Source of the DNA: Amphibalanus amphitrite
Taxonomy: Eukaryota; Arthropoda; Thecostraca; Balanomorpha; Balanidae
NCBI RefSeq assembly: GCF_019059575.1
Contig: NW_024882773.1
Location: 124,001 to 188,000 of the forward strand
Reading direction: 5' to 3'
Length of the DNA: 64,000 bases
The notes beneath the pieces were generated by a model. That model was not told the DNA's origin. It searched no databases and saw only the letters and a program-made list of their open reading frames with translations. Each line of letters begins with the position of its first letter. Within the stretch, counting starts at the first letter, position 1. This document shows, one piece after another, positions 40,679-52,400 of the stretch. A program made the translations under genes and the position numbers.

Positions 40679-41264
40679 TATAGGTATGTAGAGTTAGCAC
40701 CTCAAGCTGTGCCGGAGTCAAGACTGACATCTCGACTGCAGGCAGGAGCAATATCCGGGGCGTCGCTCCCCCCCCTCCCCCCCCGGTGGGGGCGCGTCAG
40801 CTGTTGGGATCAATACGGTGGCGCGCCGCCCGTCTGAGGTGGCGACAACGACCCACAATGGCGGCCAACGGAGGCAGAGGGAGAGAGGACAGGGGAGAGG
40901 GAAGGAGAGGGTGGGTGACTTGGGCGACAGACAATAAAGACAAGGTGTTTTTTTTGCACTATATGAAACCCTTTAGCCTATTGGTAGTGGTACATACCTA
41001 ATTGTATAAATCTATTCTAGTTATTTTTAGTCCATATTTTACTCAGCAAAAAAAAGACATTTTGAATCACAAACAAAATAAAATTGTCAATCTTAATTAT
41101 TTAACGTACTTTTTTTTGCTAATGGGCAGTTTTTGTGCATACTCTCCAAATGTAGTCAAAGGCAATACATAAAGTTACGCACAACTTTAGTCGATGTTAA
41201 CATGCGAAACCTTAGAAAGTTGCAATAGGTATGATGTTTAGGATGAACTGCAGGCAGGCGGTTA

Positions 41265-41530
41265 CATAGGCGCGGGAGCCGGGGGGGGGGGGCAGTGGGG
41301 GCAGCTTGCCCCCCCCCCCCCCAACTCTGGGGCCGTGGGGGCGGTGCCCCCACAGCTTTGAGACGGAATACCACACTTTTTTTTGCAAATGTTTTCTTTT
41401 TTTGTTGAAAAAGCCGAGGGGTGAAAAATAAGTGGCCTAAAACCGGTGAGAAAACTAGATTTGGGGGTACCCTAGGTTAATCTCTATTATGGTTTGCCCC
41501 CCCAGTCGGAAAGTAGTTCCCGCGCCCCTG
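41265..41530. mobile_element. 266-bp hAT-like MITE with 8-bp duplication
   Basis: GGCGGTTA at 41257-41264 is repeated exactly at 41531-41538. The ends CATAGGCGCGGGAGC and, inverted, CAGGGGCGCGGGAAC match at 12 of 15 bases. An 8-bp duplication and a CAGGGGCG-type end are marks of the hAT superfamily. The interior has long G and C runs. Confidence 0.78.
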
Positions 41531-42898
41531 GGCGGTTATATGGTTTCGGTTAGTGGTTGCGAATCTTAAGACAAACTCAGCAACGCTGATTTTTTCTGGG
41601 AGAGGGGAGAGGAACTTTTAGGAAACAGTCAACATAAATTAGGTATGTATTTCGTCATATTGTTAACAACAAAAGGTCCTCTTGAGTAGCTTTGCCCCTA
41701 TCAGACACGCTAAAACATAGACCCACCAGCCCTCTTGAGGCGCGAGAGGCGCCCCCCCCCCCCACCGGGACCGGCTGTGGGCCGACTGTGACGTTACCGC
41801 CGGCCAGCCGGCCGATTACCCGTCATTACGGTCCAATTTCCCGCCCAACAGCAGCCAATCAGCGCCTTATGGCGGCTCTGAGCCGCCCGGGGAGCGTCTC
41901 ACGGTGCTGAGAGCAGCTCATACGGCAGCGCCACTGCTCACACGAGTTCAGTGGAGAAGGGCGGCCGCAGTGGCTGCGCCCTCCCCGCTGCAGGGGCTAT
42001 GGCTGCTCCCACAACAGCTTCTTTGTATCTTACCGACAAGGAATCCACCCGAAAAATACATGCATGCAGGAATAACTTCATGGTTTAACTAGGCATAATG
42101 CAAGCAGCCAAATGTGCTGATAAATTAAAAATGCTGTTGGAATTAACTCATAAGTCGACAGATAAACAGGCATGCCACATTAAATGCCAAGGTGTCCTTT
42201 TAACTACAGAAATATCGTTCTCCTATTTGGTACATACCATTTAATTCCTCATCCCTCCCAAAACCTTTTTTTTCTACAAACTTCCAGTACAAACATCCCT
42301 CAGCAGTGGATGTTTTTACTGGAAGCGTGCAGCGATATCACGGGGCTGAGCCATGTAGGTCGGTCGTTGTTTAGCCGGCCTGAGACCGGTGTTTGTCCCC
42401 AGTCCCTTCCATCGCCCATATCCATACATACATCGATTTCCTGTCCCCCACCCCCAGCAGCGGGGGGGGGGGGCGGCTGAGTCGGCGGCAGAAGTCACGT
42501 GACCGGCGACGGCGGCTCCCATTGGTCGTCGGCCAGACAGGGCAGGATGGAGGTGGGCGGAGACCAGCCTACATCCATCTCGGCGCGATAGTGGCCACAC
42601 AGTCCGGGTGGTACTAAAATGGCATTCAATGCAAGGAATTTTCGTGGCAACAGAGACGATTGGAAGTTGCGATTGAACATCAATATGACTGAATGTTATG
42701 TTCGTCTACACAGCAAAACTATACAGTAGCAAACACCACACGTTGGCTAAATGCCAAGCTTGGCCGTTAGTACCGCAGAGACTGGTGTGATGTGGCCACT
42801 ATCGGTCCGGTCCGGACTGGGGTGTGGCAAAAAGTGGGGCAGGGCGGAGGGTAGGAGGCAGCCGGGGCGGCTCAGCGCGGCGGCGGCAGTCGCCTGCC

Positions 42899-43290
42899 GC
42901 ACGCCGGGCGGGGAGGTGTGGTACGGTGGGGAGCCGGGCGGGGAGGTGCGGTACGGTGGGGAGCCGGGTGGGGAGGGTGCGGTACGGTGGGGAGCCGGGC
43001 GGGGAGGTGCGGTACGGTGGGGAGCCGGGCGGGAGGGGAGGGTACGGTTCGGTGGGGAATCGGGCTGGGAGGGTGCGGTACGGTGGGGAGCCCGGCGGGG
43101 AGGGTGCGGTACGGTGGGGAGCCGGGCGGGGAGGTGCGGTACGGTGGGGAGCCCGGCGGGGAGGTGTCGTACGGTGGGGAGTCGGGAGGGGAGGTGCCGT
43201 ACGGTGGGGGGCCAGGCGAGGGGAGGGTGGCGTACGGTGGGGAGTCGGGCGGGGGGGGGGAGGGTACGGTTCGGTGGGGGGTCGTGTGGT
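42899..43290. repeat. 30-bp GC-rich minisatellite
   Basis: About thirteen copies of a unit near GGGGAGCCGGGCGGGGAGGT plus GCGGTACGGT, with indels. Open frames in several phases on both strands (PPGSPPYRT- and GGEPGGEVRYG-like) are translations of the array. It lies in an intron of the giant gene. Confidence 0.9.
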
Positions 43291-44764
43291 GATGTGTCGA
43301 GTAGGGCGCCAAGTTCGAGCAGCTCGGGATAATAGTGAACTAGCGAAAAAGCTGTCAGTAATGTCATCGGACAACTGTGATGTGATCTTAAAACGTTGAA
43401 CTGTATGTGTATGTGTGTGGGTGATCAATCTTTATTTCACACAAACGTCCACTGCTGCGTTACAATTTCGAGTGCCAACATTTCGATTCATGTTTTCATT
43501 TCTAGAAGAAAAAAAAACGAAATAAGTCGAAAATTATTTACTAAGCAGTGAAAAACTGGTCGGAAATTTTTCTGACAACCGTCGATACGGCAATGTAAAT
43601 AACTGAATGTCAAACAATGCAGTCCAAAAGAACGACAATCAGGAATATTTGACTTTCTTGAGTCCACTAAAAACAATTGAAATTCAGATGAAAAACTAGT
43701 CGGTATTCAAATCACCAGATAATAGAAGATTCTGACATTGTTTGATATTGTTATATTTAACATAACGTGTGAAAAATTAACTCGAAACGAGTCAAAACCA
43801 ATAATAACTCGGTAATTTAGATATGTTAGAATGTCCAAAACTGTTACAATGTCCCGGTCGGGATTTTTTTTTCTTCATAAAACGGGAACAAGCAATTGAA
43901 AATGATATATTTTTATTATCACATTGACAATTTTAAAAGGAATTCTCCGCCCTTTTGCCTTGTGAACAAAATCAGTACCTACCTATATACGCCGCGCGCA
44001 AGTGTAATTTGCTACCCCTTAAAATGAACATGAGGGAGTGAGAGCTTCTTTGAAAAAAATTACAGAGCTAAATAAACAAAGGTGAGCTATGTTGTCTCAA
44101 TCAATTTCGTCAATAGAAATTAAAAGCATCACATTTCTGCAAAATATGACCGTTTGCTAAATTTGGTATGCTGTGACGTCAGGATTTTAACAGCCTCCAG
44201 ACACAAAAACTAATTGCCAAAGTACACGGGTGTTGGCGCGTGGTCAATACACCCGGAGGCACGCTGCTGGCGCCCGCCCCGGTGACTCACAGGGCTCCAG
44301 GTGAACCGCTGTATGTCTGTGAATCATCGAGCACTGTATCGATTGAGGTGACCTGTTTTGAAAGTGTCGGAAGATAGCTGGGCCACCGGCGTATCCTTGA
44401 TAGCATATCACCTGTCGATACTTTGGTGCAATGTGCTTTTAGACCCTGCAATTTTGTATCAATATACGACTCGTGCGTCGTTATATGTGCCTTGATAAAT
44501 ACAAATAAAGGAATATCAGTCCATGAGTACATAATCTTGAGTAAATAGCCGAAACAGCGAAATGTGAATCACTGCATTGTGTCATGTAATGGCTCGTGGT
44601 TGTTGCCTGGGAAAACGATTGAACGAATAAATGAGGGAAAACGACTGTTTTTGTTTTTAAAACAAGGGTCAAATAAAAGTTACCATTACAACCGTGTGTG
44701 TATGTGGGTCTGTGTGTATCTGACACCCGTCTGCGGTGACCCAGGCGGAGCATGGTCACCGCAG

Positions 44765-44990
44765 GTCAGCGGGGACGGGAGGGCAGTCGAGGTCAGCCGG
44801 GAGCAGCCTGGGGTCAGCTGAGCTGGCTGGGCGCGGATGAGCGGACAGCAGGAGGCAGTCGGGAGGGGGGGGGGGGCAGTCGGGGTCAGCCGGGAGCAGC
44901 CTGGGTCAGCTGAGCTGGCTCGGTGCGGAATCAGCGGACAGCAGGAGGCAGTCGGGGGAGGAGGGGGGGGAGGCGGCCGGGAGGGGGCCG
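44765..44990. repeat. Tandem duplication of about 110 bp followed by G/C-rich sequence
   Basis: GTCAGCCGGGAGCAGCCTGG...GAGCGGACAGCAGGAGGCAG appears at about 44790 and again at about 44886 with minor changes. It ends in a G run each time. No gene is apparent. Confidence 0.65.
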
Positions 44991-45502
44991 AGAGCCGCCG
45001 GAAGAGTTCGCCCGCCGCGCCGCCGCCGCCGTCCGCCGGTCACGTGGCTCGCCGCCGCGCTCTGCCTGTGCTCGGGCCCTCTTTCCCTCTCGCGTCTTTC
45101 TCTCGGTCTCACCTCGCTCAGTACCCTGCCGAGGCTCCGCTAAAAGAAGCAGAAAGAAAAGAAAAAACGCCAGTTAGTGTATTAGCGGTGCAACTAGAAA
45201 AAGCGCGGCAGGCGGCGGGCAAAACCGACCTCACAGCTTTAGGATGTTGCAACAGTGCCATGAGTAGAAGCGCAGCGAGATATTCGTGACAGAAAACCCG
45301 CTGTTGGAGCCAAACAGCAGTTTTCAGCGCGCTCTCCAGCGTTCCCCTCAGGCACCGTTCCAAAGTCCCTGGCCGTTGGGCGGCGGGTTTTGTCCGTCAC
45401 ACTGCCTGCACTAGGGGGCGGCCTGGGGAGGTGGGCGTGGCCTAGCAAGCAACGAAAAACCAGACCTCGGCGCCGGGGGCGGGGTCAGCTGATATCGTAG
45501 GC

Positions 45503-45566
45503 GGGGGGGGGGGGGGGGGGGACACAGACCGCTGCTGCAGACTGGGGGCTGGTGGGGGGGGGGGGG
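45503..45566. repeat. Two long G runs (19 and 13)
   Basis: G19 at 45503-45521 and G13 at 45554-45566. These are possible quadruplex-forming intronic sequence on the plus strand, and C runs in the transcript of the giant gene. Confidence 0.75.
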
Positions 45567-46405
45567 TGCGTTAGGCCCGCCGCCCCTGTAAGCGCGGGGC
45601 TCCACCACCGGGAGGCTCGGTATGTGAGGCGGCACAGCCCGCCGGCCCGTCTCGAACAGCGACTAGCCGCCCGACTAACTACACTGTTCAGTGTTCATAC
45701 TGAAAGCGTTAGGTTTACTGAGCTGATTGATTTATTGAACAAACTATGATATTTCGATTGATTTACTTGGAAACTTTTATTGATATTTATATATAAGCCT
45801 ATTTATGGCTTTAGTAAAAAAGATATCAACTGTCTAGCATGGTCGTTTTATAATGGACCACAGCCATAGACAGTTAACATAAAATGTGCAATGTGCATGC
45901 GTTCAGAAGCTAAATAACATAAATTGGCAGTCATGCTGATTTCAGAGAGAAAACCTTTACGTGGCAAAGAAAAGAGATAAACTGCCGCTTTCAGCGGTTC
46001 CCAAACTTTGTCTTCGCTCAGCTAAAAGTGACTGAGGAATTTTGTTAGCCCAGACTTAGGTTTGGAAACCGCTGTCAGGGCATCGCTAGCGAAAAACAGA
46101 TAAATTTGGTGCAGGCACAGCATTACGGACAGGGGCACGCTGGCAGTTTGGTGCCGTGTGCCGGGACGGAATGAGAACGAAGACAACTGAACTGAGGCGG
46201 CTCTGAGTCCACGTGAACGGGCCGCCGAGAGAGAGAAACGAACGCAACAGCAGCGGGGCGGGGGGCACATCGAAAGCCATCCAAACTGAGAACTCCTATC
46301 GGCAACCGAGAGCGCTAAACGGAGCATTCGTGTGGGGGCTGAGAAGAGGGAAAGAGAATGAGAGAGAGAGCGAGAGACAACATTCAGCTCGGCCTCTGTC
46401 TGTAC

Positions 46406-49400
46406 CTGTCCCCCGCGAACTGTCCTCTGTGTCCATGTGAGCGGCGCGCCGCGGCGCGGAGGGCGGAGGCGAGGGGGCCGGCGGGCAGGAGAAGGTCACG
46501 GTGGTCTGCTGGGTGGTCGGGCCCCCGGCGGTCGTCTGTCCCCCGGTCCGCGTCACCGTCACACACTGCCGGCGCACCAGCACGCGGCGCACATGGCCGT
46601 GTCCGTCGTCCTCCACCTCCTCGGTCTCCTCCATTGGTCCGGGGTCGGCCCCGGCCAGCAGCGCCTCCAGCTGCTCGGCCGGCACCGGCTGCGCGCCCGC
46701 CTCCACCACCACGCGCCGGCGCAGCACGCGCTGCACGTGCACATTGCCGTGCTCGTCAGTGACCTGGCTCTCGACCAGGTCCTCGCCGGGCTGCATTTCC
46801 AGCGCGAACGCCTGGGCGGCGGCGGCGGCGCCGGGTCCGCTGAAGGTCGTCTGCCGGCCCTCTCCGGGCATCTGCACCGACCGGTAGCGGACGCGGTCAA
46901 AGCCCGGCTCGTCCGTGGACCACTCGCCCTCAGAGACGCGACCCGGCGTCTGGAAGGTGCGCGAGCTGACCGACGGGCCGGCGGCGGCTCCGTCCAGGTC
47001 CGCCTCCGGGCCTAGCGTCTCGTTGGAACCCATGATGGTGGCCGACATGGTGGAGGCCATGCTGGAGGACATCAGCGAGTCGGACTCGCACTGGTAGGTG
47101 GCGTTGGTCGCCTGCGAGCTCGACACCGAGTCGAACGAGCAGAGTAGCGCGTCGCGGGCGGCGGCCGAGCCGCTGGGCACGTCCCCGGGCAGCGCGGCCG
47201 CGGCGCCCGCCGGGTCCGACCACGGCCCGCCGGCTGCCGAGGACAGCTCTAGGGAGTCCGTCATCTGCTGCGGCGGCGCGTCCGGCTCGGCCTCGGCGGC
47301 GGGCCGGTTCTCCGGGCGGCCCTCCACCGAGTCGGTCATCCGGCGCTGCTCTTCAATCGAGTCGGTCATCCGGCGCTGCTCTTCAATCGAGTCAGTCATC
47401 TGCCGCTGCTCCTCGATCGAGTCAGTCATTTGGCGCGGCTCCTCGATCGAGTCAGTCATCACTCTGGCGGCCTCTATCGAGTCGGCTGAGATGGCGCCGG
47501 GGCGCGGGGCGCGCTCCAAGGAGTCAGCGCTGCCGGACGCTCCGGCGCCGGCCGCCTCGCTCAGGAGGCGCCGGCGGAGCGGCGAGTCGACCGGCTCGCC
47601 GGCGCGCTGCTGCGAGGCCGGCGAGTCGTCCTCGCGCTCTCCGGGCGGCGTGTCCACCACCAGGCTCGACTCGGTCATGTCGACAATGTCCTCCAGGCGC
47701 AGGCTGTCGGACATGAGCTCGTCCTCGGCGTGCAGACGCTCCACGTTGCTCTGCGCCTGCCGGATGATCTCGTCGATCTCAAACAGCTGGTCGTCGCGCT
47801 CGGCAGCCCGCTCGCTGGCGCGGGAGACGGTCTCGCAGCTGTCACTCTCCGACATCTGACTCTCGTGACCCTCCTCAATTTCGGACAGTAGGCGCTCAGC
47901 CTGCTCGGCGCGGGCTTCGATCTGCTGGGCCAGCTGACACTGACGCTCTAGACCTTCAAACTCCTGCAGCGAGTTGACGGAAACATCATCTCCCTGGGAG
48001 CTGCCGGCCCGGGGACTGCCGTTTCGGCGGGCGACTCCGTTGCCGTTGCCGCTGCCGCTGCCGCTGCCACTGTTGTTGTTGGTTGAAGACCCGAGCGAGT
48101 CCTGCGACCCGCGCTGGGCCATCAGCAGTTCAAGGCGCTCGAACTCTTGGAGCGAGCTCAGGGAAACGTCATCGCTCTCACCACTGCGAGACACGAGTCG
48201 TCCCCGCGCGACCATCTCCAGCTCGGGCGTGGAGCTCAGCGACTCCTTCAGCCGCTCCAGCTCTCGGTTACTTAGCACCTCTTCCCGCTCTTCCTCAATG
48301 ATGTCCTCCAGATGTTTGGTAAACAGCTCTTCCGCCTGGTAGTCAGTGCCGGTAGCACCGCGCGCACTCTCAAACTGCTGCTCGGCCCAGCGTTTTTGCT
48401 CGCTGACGTCGATATCCTCATCAGTGGGAGACACCGTGTCCTCGGTGATCTTCTGCACCTCCTCGGGGAAGTAGCGGACACGGGACAGAGGCGTCACGGT
48501 GGGCGGCGGCGACACGATCGAGTCCAGTCGTCCACCGCCCTCCACAAGGATAAACTCATCCGGCGAGAGGTCCGTGGGGGCGGGCGGAGCGGCGGCACCG
48601 ACACTGGACGCCACCGAATCACCTTTCCGTCCATTACTATCCCCGCTGTCCTCCTCTTCTTCGGGGATCGTCTCATGAACGCGTGTAGGAATTGCGGGAG
48701 CAAACTCCGGCTGCTCATCCAGCACATATTCACGTCCTTCGTCAGATGACGACTTCTCAGAGGAGGTCGGCGACTTGTCTGACGGGGGCGACACCTGCTG
48801 CGGCGAGGCCTCCGCCTCCTCTTGCGCTGCGGACTCGGGAGCCTCTGTGACCGAGATGGTCGGCGCCGCTGCCGGCTGCGGGCTGGGGCGACACTCGGGC
48901 GAAAACTCCGGCGTCACCGGCGTCTCGGACGGCATGCGTGTCGGGTAGTCCGCCATCGGCTCGGGACTGTCGGGACGCTCCAGGCTAGGCGCGATGCTCG
49001 GGTCGGAGGGCTGCGTCATGATCTGCTGGATCTCCCACTCAGCACGCTCCTCTGACAGACCCTTCTCCAGCAGCTGGGCGCGCAGACGCTCCCCGACGGC
49101 GCTGCTGGTCGCCGACTCTGACAGCGCTCTCCGCAGCACGCGCTCGGCCGGCGGAGCGACGGCCAGCGGCGGCGGCGACGGCTGCAGCGTCTCGGCCACT
49201 TCCTCCGTGTCTGTCTCGGAGAGCTGCGAGCCGGTGTCGTCCTGCTCCAGGATCCTGTCGCGCGGCAGCGGCAGCGGCGGCGGCCCGGACGGCTCATCCT
49301 GGCACAGCGTCTCCGACAGGCAGCTCTCGGACATGAGCGAGCACGTCATGGTGCTGAGCTGCTCTGAGGCGCTCGACAGGTCCATGCGCTCCGACTCTGT

Positions 49401-52400
49401 GCGCCACGTCTCCTTGATGGCCGCTCTCTGCGACTCAGTGGCCGACGGCTGCTCGGCGCCGGTCAGCCGGCTCGTCTCCGACGCGCTGTCGATCGATTCC
49501 TGCATGATCTTCGTGGGCTCGACCGGCTCGCTCACCGACTCCATGGCTGGCTCCGGTGATACAACTCGGTCATTGTCGCGTTCCTTTTCCCCGAACACAT
49601 GACCCTGAATGACGTCAGCGCCCTGACCTGGCGGCCCGAACACCATCTCAGCTGAGCGTTTCATGTTCGGTTCCACAAATAGGTCGTCACCTTCGAATTG
49701 TTCCGCCTCCGCACGAGCCTCCTCCTGTTCCTCTGGAGTGGATTCGCCGCTCTCCTCCTGCGACTGATCTGCTCCTTCCGCCTTCGCATCATCACCATCG
49801 TCCTCATCATGCCCAGCCGCCTTGGGCTCTTCTTCCTCGGCCGGGTGGCCCGTGGGGGTCGACTCGCGGTCCAGCTCGACGGCAGAAGTCATCAGCGTCT
49901 CGGAGGGCTCACTGACCTCCACACTGGCCAGGTGACCGCTGCTCTCTGACGAGTCCAGCGACCGGCCTGGCCAGCTGAGAGACGTCTTGGCGGTGTAGTA
50001 GTCCTGCGACGAGCCGGTGGTCGCCGACAGCGCCGTCTCGTACTCAGAGGGCGTGCCCGTGTGCGTGCCGCCGAGCAGCTCCACCTCGGAGCTCGTCGGA
50101 CGGGAGGTGGCGCGACTGCTGTCCGATAGCCCTTCGGCAGCCGTCTGGTACCTGCTGTCGCCAGAACTCGGCGAGTCAGCCGCCGACCGACGCAGCTCGC
50201 TGTCAGGCCGACTGGAGGCCGAGCGCTGCCGCATCACCACGCCAGACTCGAAACTCGTGGATCGCAGCGGCCACTGCTCCTCGTCGGAGCTTTTCTGACG
50301 ACATGACGGAACGGCTGGAGTCTCGTCACCTCGCTCCGGCGATGGCACCGGCTCAGAAGCCAAGTCCTTGTCCTCCGGCATCTCCTGGGAGGGGCCGGTG
50401 TGGCTTAACTTTTCGGGTGACGAGGGCCTCTGATGAGATGGCGATTCTGAGGACTGTCGACGATCCACAACAGTGACTACCGACTCGCGACTGGAGACCA
50501 GGGAAGACTCGGCGCGGGAGTCAGACGAACGCGACAAGGTCCGCTCAGTCAGCCGACTGGCCGCCGTGAGGCCGGCGGCTGCATCGGCCGACGACAGCCA
50601 GCTTTCAGAGGTCTCCTCCAGCGACCTGCTCTCAGATGTTTCGGAAGATGACCTGGCTAATACTTCTGAAGACTCGGTAGAGGTCCGATTTAATGTTTCT
50701 GACCGACCCTCTAAGATCCCGGATACAACCTCCACCATTTCCTCGGAAGTGGTGCTCGTCTTTTCAGATCCTTCCACCAGAGACTTTGAGAACGCCTCGG
50801 ACACCTCTGTGGCTACGCGACGGACCTTTTCAGACTTGTCCTCCGATGAACTATCACAAGATTCCTCCACAGACTTTGTGAGTGCTTCTGATGTCTCTTG
50901 CTGTGATTTCGCAAACGCTTCAGATACATCAGCTGATGTTCGATGGATTCTCTCAGATTTTTCATCTGTAGACCTGGCCGACGTTTCCTCGGTTGAGCGA
51001 CTAATCTCTTCGGAAACTTCCTCTAGAGAGCGTCCGAACGTTTCAGAAACATCAGCAGAGGTTTTGAGATGCTTTTCCGACTTCCCATCTGACATCTTCA
51101 GTGACATGTCAAACAGTTCAGTAGATCGTGACACAGCCTCGGAGGTTTCGCATGAAGACCTAGTGGTAGTTTCGGATTGTTCGTCTAAAAGACGCGTTTC
51201 AGCCGAGCGAGACAGAAGTCCTGCTGTTCTGATGAGTTTTTCGGTGGCTTCGTCGGTGGCCTTCACAGCTGCTTCAAACGTCTCCTCTGTTGAACGAGTA
51301 ATCGCCTCAGATGCTTCCCCCGAGGAACGAGTCAGATTCTCAGAGCGTTCTTCCGTCGACTTACTAAAACTCTCTTCCGAAGAGCGAGTGATAGAAGTGC
51401 GCAGCTTTTCGGCGGTCTCCGCTGTTCCCTTCTCGAAGGTGTCATCCGCCGACTTGCTGATCAATTCAGATGCTTCTTCGGAGGAACGGGACAACAGCTC
51501 TTGTTGTTCGTCAAATGACTTGGTAAAAGTTGATTCAGATTCTCTGGACGTTGACGTGGTTCGGTAAAACTCGGTGGCCAATTTCGATGATTGCTCATCA
51601 GCAAAAGAAACTGAACCAGCACCCTTTTCCGAAGCCTCAAAGACATCTGGCTCAAGCGATTCTTGTCTACTTTGTCTTTGCGTCTGAGTCTCCACCTCTG
51701 CTTGATGAGCCGCCTCCCCTGTGACACTCCCGTGTATGTCGTCGTCCTCCTCTGACCGAACTACTGTGGTGGTAAAAATAGTCCTTTCACCGGATACCCC
51801 TTCTTCGAAATCCCCGCTGCTGATGACTCTCTGCCTCCGTTCGGTGGTGGAGCCATCCGTCGACGTCTTCTCAGTGAGCTCGGTGACTTCGTGGCCGGAT
51901 GACGGGAGGTCACTTTCACCACGCAACTCTTCCAATTCAGTCTGGTCTAGGGCGACCACCGACATTTGACGCAGCCTCTCCATGTGACTTTCCAACGGCG
52001 AGAGGTCATTACCACTCTCGCGAAGGTCCTCATCGGTGATCTCGAGGCTTTCTAGGTTGACATGGCGTCGCCGAGATAGATCTGCTGCCTTACGTTCTAC
52101 CACTTGCTGCACCATGGTACAGTGTTCGTCATCATGACTGCCCTCCTCAGTCAGCTGACGTAGGTATTCGTCCACTTTGGAGTGTGTCTCTGATGTGAAC
52201 ACGGAGTCTGGGGCCGGTCGGGGAAGACTTTCCAGATCATCAGTGCCCTCAACGTTGTCGTCGTCGGGCTGCTTACATTCTGCGGCAGCCTCCGCCTCCA
52301 GCTGGCGCCGTTCATCGCCCATCAGCACAGGCGGCTGCTCGTCGGAGAGCCGAGACAGCTCCGACGAGTCTGTGGTCACCTTATCGGACGACATTGAGTC

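Noticed and set aside
42747-43428. Long proline/threonine- or glycine-rich open frames on both strands
   Set aside because: They are translations of a 30-bp minisatellite and are open in several phases at once.
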